From NCBI GenBank assembly GCA_032718475.1, contig JAUCBJ010006491.1:1-36448 (forward strand): a stretch of 36,448 nt of DNA, in the 5' to 3' direction. The stretch is from Nemertoderma westbladi (Eukaryota > Xenacoelomorpha > Nemertodermatida > Nemertodermatidae). Below the pieces are notes generated by a model. It had not been told where the DNA came from and did not search any database. It saw nothing but the letters and a program-made list of their open reading frames with translations. Position numbers and translations under genes: made by a program. Positions 1 to 11,412 of this stretch are shown here, piece by piece (the first letter of the stretch is position 1; every line of letters begins with the position of its first letter).

Positions 1-3000
1 CCATTAACCCATGTCGTGGAACCATTAACCCATGTCGTGGAACCATTAACCCATGTCGTGGAACCATTAACCCATGTCGTAGAACCATTAACCAATGTTG
101 TGGAACCATTAACCCATGTCGTGGAACCATTAACCCATGTCGTAGAACCATTAACCCATGTCATGGAACCATTAACCTAAGTCGTAGAACCATTAACCCA
201 TGTCGTGGAACCATTAACCCATGTCGTGGAACCATTAACCCATGTCGTGGAACCATTAACCCATGTCGTAGAACCATTAACCAATGTCGTGGAACCATTA
301 ACCCATGTCGTGGAACCATTAACCCATGTCGTAGAACCATTAACCCATGTCATGGAACCATTAACCCATGTCGTGGAACCATTAACCTAAGTCGTGGAAC
401 CATTAACCCATGTCGTAGAACCATTAACCAATGTCGTGGAACCATTAACCCATGTCGTGGAACTATTAACCCATGTCGTAGAACCATTAACCCATGTCAT
501 GGAACCATTAACCCATGTCGTGGAACCATTAACCCATGTCGTGGAACCATTAACCCATGTCGTGGAACCATTAACACATGTCGTGGAACCATTAACCCAT
601 GTCGTGGAACCATTAACCCATGTCGTGGAACCATTAACCCATGTCATGGAACCATTAACCCATGTCGTGGAACCATTAACCCATGTCGTGGAACCATTAA
701 CCCATGTCATGGAAGCATTAACCCATGTCGTTGAACCATTAACCCATGTCGTGGAACCATTAACCCATGTCATGGAACCATTAACCCATGTCGTGGAACC
801 ATTAACCCATGTCGTGGAACCATTAACCCATGTCATGGAAGCATTAACCCATGTCGTGGAACCATTAACCCATGTCGTGGAACCATTAACCCATGTCGTG
901 GAACCATTAACCCATGTCGTGGAACCACTAACCCATGTCGTGGAACCATTAACCCATGTCGTGGAACCATTAACCCATGTCGTGGAACCATTAACCCACG
1001 TCGTGGAATCATTAACCCATGTCGTGGAACTATTAACCCATGTCGTGGAACCATTAACCCATGTCGTTGAACAATTAACCCATGTCGTGGAACCATTAAC
1101 CCATGTCGTGGAACCATTAACCCATGTCGTGGAACCATTAGCCCATGTCGTGGAACCATTAACCCATGTCGTGGAACCATTAACCCATGTCGTGGAACCA
1201 TTAACCCACGTCGTGGAACCATTAACCCATGTCGTGGAACTATTAACCCATGTCGTGGAACCATTAACCCATGTCGTGGAACAATTAACCCATGTCGTGG
1301 AACCATTAACCCATGTCGTAGAACCATTAACCAATGTCGTGGAACCATTAACACATGTCGTAGAACCATTAACCCATGTCGTGGAACCATTAACCCATGT
1401 CGTGAAACCATTAACCCATGTCGTGGATCCATTTACCCATGTCGTAGAACCATTAACCCATGTCGTGGAACCATTAACCCATGTCGTGGAACCATTAACC
1501 CATGTCGTAGAACCATTAACCTAAGTCGTGGAACCATTAACCCATGTCGTGGAACCATTAACCCATGTCGTGGAACCATTAACCCATGTCGTGGAACCAT
1601 TAACCCATGTCGTAGAACCATTAACCAATGTTGTGGAACCATTAACCCATGTCGTGGAACCATTAACCCATGTCGTAGAACCATTAACCCATGTCATGGA
1701 ACCATTAACCTAAGTCGTAGAACCATTAACCCATGTCGTGGAACCATTAACCCATGTCGTGGAACCATTAACCCATGTCGTGGAACCATTAACCCATGTC
1801 GTAGAACCATTAACCAATGTCGTGGAACCATTAACCCATGTCGTGGAACCATTAACCCATGTCGTAGAACCATTAACCCATGTCATGGAACCATTAACCC
1901 ATGTCGTGGAACCATTAACCTAAGTCGTGGAACCATTAACCCATGTCGTAGAACCATTAACCAATGTCGTGGAACCATTAACCCATGTCGTGGAACTATT
2001 AACCCATGTCGTAGAACCATTAACCCATGTCATGGAACCATTAACCCATGTCGTGGAACCATTAACCCATGTCGTGGAACCATTAACCCATGTCGTGGAA
2101 CCATTAACACATGTCGTGGAACCATTAACCCATGTCGTGGAACCATTAACCCATGTCGTGGAACCATTAACCCCTGTCGTAGAACCATTAACCCATGTCA
2201 TGGAACCATTAACCCATGTCGTGGAACCATTAACCCATGTCGTGGAACCATTAACCCATGTCGTGGAACCATTAACACATGTCGTGGAACCATTAACCCA
2301 TGTCGTGGAACCATTAACCCATGTCGTGGAACCATTAACCCATGTCGTGGAACCATTAACCCACGTCGTGGAACCATTAACCCATGTCGTGGAACTATTA
2401 ACCCATGTCGTGGAACCATTAACCCATGTCGTGGAACCATTAACCCATGTCGTGGAACCATTAACCCATGTCGTGGAACCATTAACCCATGTCGTGGAAC
2501 CATTAACCCATGTCGTGGAACCATTAACCCATGTCGTGGAACCATTAACCCATGTCGTGGAACCATTAACCCATGTCGTGGAACCATTAACCCATGTCGT
2601 GGAACCATTAACCCACGTCGTAGAACCATTAACCCATGTCGTGGAACTATTAACCCATGTCGTGGAACCATTAACCCATGTCTTGGAACAATTAACCCAT
2701 GTCGTGGAACCATTAACCCATGTCGTGGAACCATTAACCCATGTCGTGGAACCATTAGCCCATGTCGTGGAACCATTAACCCATGTCGTGGAACCATTAA
2801 CCCATGTCATGGAACCATTAACCCATGTCGTGGAACCATTAACCCATGTCGTGGAACCATTAACCCATGTCATGGAAGCATTAACCCATGTCGTGGAACC
2901 ATTAACCCATGTCGTGGAACCATTAACCCATGTCATGGAACCATTAACCCATGTCGTGGAACCATTAACCCATGTCGTGGACCCATTAACCCATGTCATG

Positions 3001-4140
3001 GAAGCATTAACCCATGTCGTGGAACCATTAACCCACGTCGTGGAACCATTAACCCATGTCGTGGAACTATTAACCCATGTCGTGGAACCATTAAACCATG
3101 TCGTGGAACAATTAACCCATGTCGTGGAACCATTAACCCATGTCGTGGAACCATTAACCCATGTCGTGGAACCATTAGCCCATGTCGTGGAACCATTAAC
3201 CCATGTCGTGGAACCATTAACCCATGTCATGGAACCATTAACCCTGTCGTGGAACCATTAACCCATGTCGTGGAACCATTAACCCATGTCATGGAAGCCT
3301 TAACCCATGTCGTTGAACCATTAACCCATGTCGTGGAACCATTAACCCATGTCATGGAACCATTAACCCATGTCGTGGAACCATTAACCCATGTCGTGGA
3401 ACCATTAACCCATGTCATGGAAGCATTAACCCATGTCGTGGAACCATTAACCCATGTCGTGGAACCATTAACCCATGTCGTGGAACCATTAACCCATGTC
3501 GTGGAACCATTAACCCATGTCGTGGAACCATTAACCCATGTCGTGGGACCATTAACCCATGTCGTGGAACCATTAACCCACGTCGTGGAACCATTAACCC
3601 ATGTCGTGGAACTATTAACCCATGTCGTGGAACCATTAACCCATGTCGTGGAACAATTAACCCATGTCGTGGAACCATTAACCCATGTCGTGGAACCATT
3701 AACCCATGTCGTGGAACCATTAGCCCATGTCGTGGAACCATTAACCCATGTCGTGGAACCATTAACCCATGTCGTGGAACCATTAACCCACGTCGTGGAA
3801 CCATTAACCCATGTCGTGGAACTATTAACCCATGTCGTGGAACCATTAACCCATGTCGTGGAACAATTAACCCATGTCGTGGAACCATTAACCCATGTCG
3901 TGGAAGCATTAACCCATGTCGTGGAACCATTAACCCATGTCGTGGAACCATTAACCCATGTCATGGAACCATTAACCCATGTCGTGGAACCATTAACCCA
4001 TGTCGTCGAACCATTAACCCATGTCGTGGAACCATTAACCCATGTCGTGGAACCATTAACCCATGTCATGGAACCATTAACCCATGTCGTGGAACCATTA
4101 ACCCATGTCGTGGAACCATTAACCCATGTCGTGGAACCTT
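1..4140. repeat. 21-bp minisatellite, about 197 tandem copies
   Basis: The unit begins CCATTAACCCATGTCG and is 21 bp long. Almost every copy keeps this length, so long open frames appear on both strands (7-residue periods PLTHVVE on +, WVNGSTT and MVPRHGL on -). Common variants are GTCA for GTCG, ACCAATG for ACCCATG, AACTATT for AACCATT, and CCTAAG, which makes a stop on both strands. A 1-bp deletion near 3244 shifts the frame. The array runs off the left edge of the window and ends near 4140, where the last unit decays into unique sequence. I regard it as a non-coding satellite. Confidence 0.95.
1534..2185. repeat. Higher-order duplicate of array positions 1-652 (offset 1533 bp)
   Basis: Rare variants recur at exactly 1533 bp (73 units). 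AATGTTG is at 94 and 1627, the AACACATG variant at about 573 and 2106, and the CTAAG stop variants and AACTATT variants line up as well. The 61-codon frames at 205-390 and 1738-1923 encode the same peptide. The match fades after about 650 bp, and the left end is cut by the window edge. Confidence 0.8.
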
Positions 4141-4689
4141 TGACCGTAATCGATCCAATGATGAGGAGCCACCACGCCACCACTGTCTGGTTCGGTCCCT
4201 TTGTAACTCATGTATTCTTTGATTCTAATAAAAAAACGCTTGATAAATAATAATAATAATGATTACATTATTTACTTTGTATGTTCTCTGTGCCGTTATC
4301 GCGCAAGACCTTTGTTAAATATTAGCAATAAATTGCGCAGTTAATCGGGCCATTCTCATATTCTGTCTAGACCTATATAATCGTGGTCTAGACACTTTAT
4401 ACTACTTTAAGTTCACTACTATCTCTGGTTCGCTGATAACTAAACAAATAAGTTCCTTATTTATAAAGACACGCAAATTGTATTATTGATATACCAAATT
4501 GCACAATGTGTAATATTTAATTTAAGATTATAATAACAATATATAATAGTATTCATTATAATATAATAACCATAACCAACCGAGCAGTTCAAATCTACAT
4601 CGTAGAGTGTCGCGAATTTAGGTCTAATGGTAACCAATTTAGTTCCAATGTAAATTTTTTAAAGAGAACTTAGTTCCAATCGAAGCGAC
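4141..4689. other. Non-repetitive spacer, no gene seen
   Basis: AT-rich DNA between the two 21-bp arrays. AATAAA occurs near 4227, but no convincing exon was found. From about 4615 onward, scattered AATTTAGTTCCAATG-like words look like decayed outer copies of the next array. Confidence 0.6.
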
Positions 4690-5395
4690 ATTAATTCCAA
4701 TCCTCCATGTCAAAACGCGAATTAAGTTCCAATGCATGCAAATTTCATCCCAATGCATTCGAATTTTGTTCCAATGCATGCATTCGAATTTAGTTCCAAT
4801 GCATTCGAATTTAGTTCCAATGCATGCGAATTTAGTTCCAATGCATGCGAATTTAGTTCCAATGCATGCGAATTTAGTTCCAATGAATTCGAATTTAGTT
4901 CCAATGCATGCGAATTTAGTTCCAATTCTTTCGAATTTTGTTCCAATGCGTTCGAATTTGGTTCCAATGCATTCGAATTTAGTTCCAATGCATGCGAATT
5001 TAGTTCCAATGCATTCGAATTTAGTTCCAATGCATTCGAATTTAGTTCCAATGCATGCGAATTTAGTTCCAATGCATGCGAATTTATTTCCAATGCGTTC
5101 GAATTTGGTTCCAATGCATTCGAATTTAGTTCCAATGCATTATAATTTAGTTCCAATGCATGTGAATTTATTTCCAATGCATTCGAATTTAGTTTCAATG
5201 CATGCGAATTTAGTTCCAATGCATGCGAATTTAGTTCCAATGCATGCGAATTTAGTTCCAATGCATGCGAATTTAGTTCCAATGCATTCGAATTTAGTTC
5301 CAATGAATTCGAATTTAGTTCCAATGCATGATAATGTAGTTCCAATGCATACGAATTTAGTTCCAATGGGTACGAACTTTGTTCCAATGTATTTA
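4690..5395. repeat. Second 21-bp minisatellite, about 31 copies
   Basis: The unit contains AGTTCCAATGCATGCGAATT and alternates between CATGCG and CATTCG variants. It is unrelated in sequence to the first array but has the same 21-bp length, so open frames again run across it (SNALELN-type on -, VPMHANL-type on +). One copy near 4770 carries 4 extra bases. The left edge decays gradually; the right edge ends near 5395. Confidence 0.9.
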
Positions 5396-7330
5396 AGCCA
5401 ATACAAAAAATTACATCTCAAAATGAATTCTTCAGATAGAGCAAGTGAAATAAACATTTTAGTTTTGAAAATTAAACCGCAATTATCGAGGTACTGTACA
5501 AAGGTAGTCTGGCATAGTGAGTTAGTCGTCCTAACATTATGTTTTAAGGCAATGAGTGCAGAAACAAAAACTAAATATATAATGTAGATAACCTTAGAAA
5601 AACTAAGGAAAGGCCTTCACAACAAATAAGAAAAATAGAAAATAAAATTGCGTTTGCTTAAGTACTATCCGAAGATATGCGGCCATGCTAATCCTGGCCT
5701 CCATACCGGGGTCGAACCCAATGCACCCAAGAGAAGTGAATGCAAGGTAAATGATTTAACCAATAAGAGGGGGGTTATGAATTATCACAATCGCTAAATA
5801 AAAGTGAATATTATGCGTGTGGTATTAGAACACAATTCTTTAACGATGGCTTTAAAAGCATACACTACAGGCTTTACTGTATAACTACCAATATGCTGAA
5901 ATTAACAATAAACACAAGCTTGCAATGTGCACTTCTGTCTAATACTTAAACAAATTAACCTATCATAATTACCTCGGCCGCTGGTACGGCAACAGTGATT
6001 ATTCAGTTTAATTCGCTTCAGGTTATTATTTCCGTATATTAACTCTAGAACCTTGCAATAGTGTGAAGTATGTATAATACATATATTTATAACATGTATT
6101 TACATACATTATATACATATATTTATCTATTTATTTGTTTCCCCTTTTTTACTTAAACATTTTAATATATCATTTTATTGCATTATTGTGTGATATAATA
6201 ATAAAGAATTTAATAAATAATAATACATATATTTATATTGAGATTAGTGATATATCCTAATTATTTATTACCTTACCAGAACCCAAGGATTACTGGCCAC
6301 TAAATGGTACTGACCCACCCACTAATAGTGGCATTAGGAAGGGAATTCGGCTACAATATGGCTCGCCCCACTCTTTGAAACATTGGAACCCCCCCCCCCC
6401 CCCCATTCACATTTACTACTGTACTATTGAAACCTCAGTCAGTGTTGGATTTAGAAGGATTCGTCTTTAGTCCCTAAAATATCTACTCGCTTCACTCGCT
6501 GCTGTGTAATGAAATTGATGAAATTGTAGTCGTTTTGTAGTCGCTTTGATGAAATTGTAGACAATAATGGTGAATAGAGATGATTTTCTAGAAACGAAAA
6601 TTGGGTACTTTGTGCTCTTTTACATAAAAAATAGCCTATAATTTTCACCTAAAAACAATTTCGCATCTTCCTTCAAGAAACTATAGAGAATAACAGAGCG
6701 AAAATTTCTTAAAGAAAAAAACTGGCAAATAAAAAGTAATAATTTAAAAATGCCGCCAAATTTCCAAGGTTGAATCCAAAAATAAATCGGATTTGATCAT
6801 TTGATTCGCATCGAAATTAACTACAAACGTTTTTTGGGCAAAATCTTTCGAAATTCATTTTTCTTTGTCTTTCTTTGTCTACGGTACCGGCTTGATTATT
6901 TATTTTCTACAAAATAACTTGTTTCTTAAATAATATGCAAATTGGTCCCAAGAAGATATTAGGCAAAATGTAAAATGCAGATTTGCTCTTCGAATTAAAC
7001 TGTTAACCCCACCCCATCCCTACCCTACTTGTTACTTCGTTCCAATATCGATCAATATCAAGGAACAATCACACTAACTGCCCAATGAAGTGATTGTTGG
7101 CCATCTTAACCCTTTTTAAACTCTTTATTAAATTAGTTCATCTTTATTATAAATAAATGATATATATATCTTATTTCTTTTATTCTATAAACTATAATTA
7201 GTTTTTTGTATTCTTTGCCTTAGTGTGTATCTCATATATATTAATAGTACACTAGAAACCTCAACCCATTGTGGTACAATAAAAGCCCTTAAGGTAGAGC
7301 AACATATATTAGTTGTTGATGTACTAAAGT
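5396..7330. other. Intergenic region, no gene seen
   Basis: AT-rich sequence upstream of the small membrane-protein gene. It contains the tRNA-like sequence (5683-5775) and a run of 16 C at 6389-6404. The open frames here are short and lack domain signal or compositional support. I see nothing else I can support. Confidence 0.5.
5683..5775 (-). repeat. tRNA-like sequence, probable SINE head or tRNA pseudogene
   Basis: On the minus strand there is a B-box-like GGGTTCGACCCC preceded by an A-box-like TTGGTTAAATCA and an anticodon-like CCTTGCATTCAC, at tRNA-like spacing. The stems are poorly paired, so a working tRNA is unlikely. A tRNA-derived SINE is the best guess. Confidence 0.4.
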
Positions 7331-7334
7331 TTAT

Positions 7335-7341
7335 TATAAAA
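7335..7341 (+). promoter_or_regulatory. TATA-like box upstream of the Shisa/CYYR1-like gene
   Basis: TATAAAA lies 56 bp before the ATG at 7397. The spacing would give a 5' UTR of about 25-35 nt. Support is by motif and position only. Confidence 0.4.
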
Positions 7342-7396
7342 ACAACAATTAATTATATTGTACCGAAGCGTTAAAGAAGTATCTAACTCAAGAATA

Positions 7397-7631
7397 ATGG
7401 CGTTGAAAACATTGTATATATTTTGTTTCATCTTAATCTGCTTATCAAACTACGGCAGTTGCGACTCCCCCCACAATAAAGTTGTGATGTACATCGGGAT
7501 TGGTAGCGGCGTTGGGTTCATCCTACTTATCCTCAGCTGCGTTCTCTGTTGCTATTGTTGTAAATGTTGTTGTTGGGCAAGTAGAGGTTACGTCGGAGGT
7601 GGAATCAATCAGAGCGTCCAAATAGTTGCCC
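7397..7631 (+). CDS. Exon 1 of a small Shisa/CYYR1-like single-pass membrane protein
   Basis: This exon encodes residues 1-78. Residues 1-22 look like a signal peptide (MALKTLYIFCFILICL, cleavage near SC/DS). A very short ectodomain follows (DSPHNK), then a transmembrane segment at about 29-51, then a juxtamembrane Cys cluster with eight Cys between 48 and 59 (CCYCCKCCC). I chose the ATG at 7397 because the frame upstream has no ATG and begins only at a TTG. The exon ends at 7631 with a strong donor, GTAAGT, and without splicing the frame stops six bases later. Phase-1 joining to the acceptor at 13735 keeps the frame open. The architecture is that of Shisa-like or CYYR1-like adaptors, but the tiny ectodomain is unusual, so a missed exon is possible. 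The exact family is not certain. Confidence 0.68.
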
Positions 7632-7948
7632 GTAAGTAATTCGCTGACGACAAAAATTAGAGAAAAAAAAAATAAAAAAATGATGAATATAATTTTGGTT
7701 GTTGGTTTGGGGCACTGTTGTCACCATATTGAATTACAGTATATTTTCAGCCAATAATGTGTAGACACACGTATTTTTCAGCTATAACGCATTACAACTC
7801 ACACGGAAGTGGAATGAGCATGACATTGCAGCCTCTTCAAGCACGGATATGACGTCACATCAAGGAAGTGTTATATGCGCAATACGTCAAGCAGTCCGGC
7901 TTCGCTTATGAAAATTTAGTATATCATGCAAGGAGTACTAAATAACAG

Positions 7949-9018
7949 GTCATGCAGCGAGCGGATTGTTGAAATTAGCGTTGGCCTATCTTTTACCTAT
8001 TTATGGCACTATTTTCATAATATTTCCTTAGAAACCTCTTATCTGCTACTTTTGTCATGAGGATATGACTAAAGGTTCATATGACTCAGGTAAAATGTCT
8101 TTCTGTAATTTTAATAATGTTGTTATATAAGGAAACCGGGTGCTAAGTTAAAACTTTGAGCGCCTCTAATTCAAGACGACATGGGGCTACTATATTTACT
8201 ATTTTATATTATATGCGACTGACATGCCTGGGTCCTGTCCTTTTCTCTAATAATAATTGTTAACCGAAATTTAATATTCTGGAATGTCAAAATCATGCTA
8301 TCACAAGACTTGCTCTCTGATTGGACAGTTGTGTCACAAATCTTGCTTTCTGATTGGCCAGTTGTGTTTATTGGCACTTATTGAGCTTTGTAAATTAGAT
8401 TCACAATTGACGATGAAATAAAACGTATAACGCCAACGTAAATAAAACGTTGGCAAATTTAACTTATTATAATATTTAAACAGACAAACGGAAAAAAATG
8501 TTGTTTTACAGAATTGGTAGACAATTATTTAAATTTTTCATTATGAATGGGAGAATCTTTTAGGCTCGTTAAGCCGAGGAGTGCCTGTTCACCACCATGG
8601 GTGATCTTCCACAGTAAACACTTCCGCTCCTTCATTCAAATTTTTCATTATTCTTATTACCATGGCGACGGGAATGTAAAAAAATTCAAATGTAGAATAT
8701 TTTGATAGTCTTTTATTCCCTTTAATCACCTACCAAATCTCAAGAAGAAAATCCCTTGTCGTCTTGAATTACAGACGCTCAATTTTTTAACTTTGCACCC
8801 GGTTGCTTTGGCAACAAACAACAAGATAAAAATTTCAGAAAGATATTTCATCAATTTCTATGAACCCTAGTCATCATATCAACCTAACAAAAGTTGGACA
8901 TAAGAAGTTTGTTACAGAAGAGGTTTTTCAGTTTAAGAAGGAAACATTATGAAAATAATATCATAAATAGGGAAACAATCGGCCTCCGCTAATTTCAACA
9001 ATCCGCTCGCTGCATGAC
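7949..9018. mobile_element. Foldback element with 230-260-bp inverted arms
   Basis: The left arm (7949-8180) and the right arm (8758-9018) are inverted copies. Both ends carry GTCATGCAGCGAGCGG, and the inner ends carry CAAGACGAC. The arms have diverged by many substitutions and small indels. The spacer of about 580 bp holds no coding sequence; it has a two-copy repeat with TCTGATTGG (CCAAT-like) near 8307-8370. I found no clear target duplication. It is a MITE or foldback transposon in the intron. Confidence 0.75.
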
Positions 9019-10585
9019 TTTTGACTCATGAGTCGATCATGATTTTTTCTTCTGTTGTTTAGTAGGCCTACAGAAGGATCTGTAGTACCATCTGAGTTGG
9101 AGTTATCGGTCCAAGAGTTTGGCACTAGGCTATCTTCTGTGAAAATTTTAGCTCAATTATTTTTTTTTGAAAAATTTGTGGGGGTTTTAGTATGTTCGGG
9201 CTATATTTCGGGCATCATATATTTTGAGATAGACAAAGAGAAGCAGTTACATAATGGATCATAGAACATCGAAATGGACATGTTTTACAAAACCAATACT
9301 CACGATTGTGGCCCTATAGAAGCTGAACATTTTGGTATATGTTTGATAAAAGAGGGAAAAATAAAAAAGTAGTAGGGAATTTGCGGGAAATTTAAAACTT
9401 TCAGTTATATGTTCTGCTCAGTTCTTTTAACGGTTATATATTGTATTTATTCTATTTGCCTGAAGAAGGACTATATAGTGAGAAAGCTAGCATTTATACC
9501 ACAACTTAATATTGCTTGCGGGTTTTGACCTTCTTTGCACATTTAATTTATGAACTTGCAACATACAAGAAAAATATAAAAGTTGTAGGGAACTGAGTGA
9601 TTAAAAGTGTCAAACTGAGGAAAATGAGGTTATATATAGAGTCATGAATATCAGCCATGAATACTGTTGCGGAAAATTACAGGTTTGTGGTCAAAAATCA
9701 ATCAATCGTGAAAACCGATGTCAGCACATGAAAGCCCTTCTATCAAACCAGAAAATTAGAAGAAAAAAAAAAATTTTAATTTTCAAAAATTTTAGATGGG
9801 TGATTTTCCTCTTAATTGTTACACAGTTACCAATGTAAGAGGCGTTACAATTAGTCTACAGTATAGTAACGGGTTTGATTGGCCAAAAAAATGTTAGCTA
9901 GAAGTAGTTCAATCAGGGGTAAAAAAATAAATCGAAAAAATAAATAAAAAATAAAAAAAAATCGAGATGCGGGGTGTTGTATTAATTAAAACGTAGAGGA
10001 ATAGCTATTTAGATAATAGTAGTAGAGATATCTATCAGCTCTAACAATTCAGGTGGCAGTTCAGTTAAAAGGTGGACGGCTAAGTAATTTGATTTTTGAT
10101 CCGAAATAATCACTGTTGCCATGTTGATCGCATAAAAAATGAAACACAAAGGAATTTATATTTAATATGAAAACAAATAATAAGACAAATAATAGGACAG
10201 AACATAATAATGCCGATAGTTGTAGTTTATTTGAGAAGGAGGCTTTTAATTATCCAACGGATATGTTGTTAAAAATAAATAAAATAAATAAATAACTTGA
10301 AATTAATTGATTAATAAAATTGTAATTTAAAAGTTTGTAAAACTTTTTTTTGTGATTGTAATACCCTATTTTTTTAATATTGTACTTAATAATAATAAAC
10401 AACATTGTATTTGATGGCTAAATACACCAACCACAAAACAAGCACGATGGGTAAAAAGTTATTAAATAATAATAAAAACACTGATTGTATTATATTACAT
10501 AATTTGAATATTTGTTTCGAGTTAATAAAAAAGTACAGAATAGGGTGAAGGAAATTAAAATAATGGAGGGAGGGAGAAGATACGA
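9019..10585. other. Intron sequence, no feature supported
   Basis: AT-rich intron DNA with short A and AATAAT runs. The open frames here (69 and 64 codons) show no domain and poor codon structure. Nothing else is recognised. Confidence 0.5.
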
Positions 10586-11412
10586 TTAAGGTGCCATGTT
10601 GGTCTTCCGGTAGCAGCGGTACTCGGTGAGGTTGAATGATTCCTTTATGCTGGAGGCATTCCCAGCTTGGATTGCCATCCTAAGGCGTTGACGCAGGAAT
10701 TGCGTAGACCTCTTGTTGCCGCTGACCTTCTCCAAGCGGTGGCATAACTGGCGAAGGAATGGCTAGGATGAAGGGCCTATGCCACCAAATATGCCACCAC
10801 AGCGAGGAGAGGCTGGACTAAGTAGTCTTTGGCAAAGTTCGAATACTTCAACTTCAAGCTTTCGTCCTTCTGCCAATTTAGCGACTGATGACCCATATAA
10901 GCATGCGGCATTGAGTATGAGGGGCAAGGCGATGGGTGCAGGTAAAGTGCCACACGAGGACTTTACCGTTTGACCAGGGGAGCATAGTGGCTCCATCGGG
11001 GCGCTTTATGTTGTTGTCGTTGCTGAGCCCGACTGGTTCAAGGGTTGCTGATACCTCAGCGGATTGGAGAGCACGGTAGGTGGTGTCATTGCACAGGAGG
11101 ACAAGACGGAGAGCAACAGCCACACCAAACTGTTCATCGGCAATGCGGAGGCCAAGGGTAGCAGAAGGGATGGCATTCAACCAAGAACCAGGTGCTTGGC
11201 AGCCCTTGAGGCGGGGTACAGAGCTACAGTGTAATCACTAGATGAAATTAGTGATGCCAGTTGGGATTTGTATACTGGGTCCTACCAAGATCTTTGGTAG
11301 CTTGGTGTCTCAGAAATATCAAAGGAAGGTGAGTACCATTCCCATAACTCGACGGCAGCTCGAAGGAACAAAGGTTCATCCAAGTTTCCAGTGATAGCAG
11401 AGGTTAGTTCCT
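10586..11412 (-). pseudogene. LINE-derived polyprotein C-terminus, decayed (distal part)
   Basis: Minus-strand translations in two frames give segments of a C-terminal region found after reverse transcriptase in many invertebrate non-LTR elements. These include a SATLGLRIADEQFGVAVALR block, an ALQSAEV...LEPVGL...KRPDG block, GKVLVWHFTC near 10930-10970, and near 10610-10720 a segment with RQLCHRLEKVSG and LRMAIQAGNASSI. The segments are separated by frameshifts and stops, so it is a relic. It continues beyond the younger LINE insertion at 12845-13060. Confidence 0.6.

Noticed and set aside
394-3261. Long reading frames of 376-444 codons across the first minisatellite
   Set aside because: The period of 21 is a multiple of three, so a frame without a stop is open by default on both strands. 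The frames are broken by shared CTAAG variants and a 1-bp deletion, and there is no supported start or splice context.
4722-5587. Open frames across the second minisatellite
   Set aside because: Same reason: a 21-bp unit gives open frames in several phases on both strands at once.
6451-6648. Minus-strand frame of 65 codons
   Set aside because: Short, no domain, no supporting context, and of a length expected by chance in this DNA.
9055-9264. Plus-strand frame of 69 codons
   Set aside because: No recognisable domain; it lies in intron DNA next to the foldback element and begins at a non-ATG codon.
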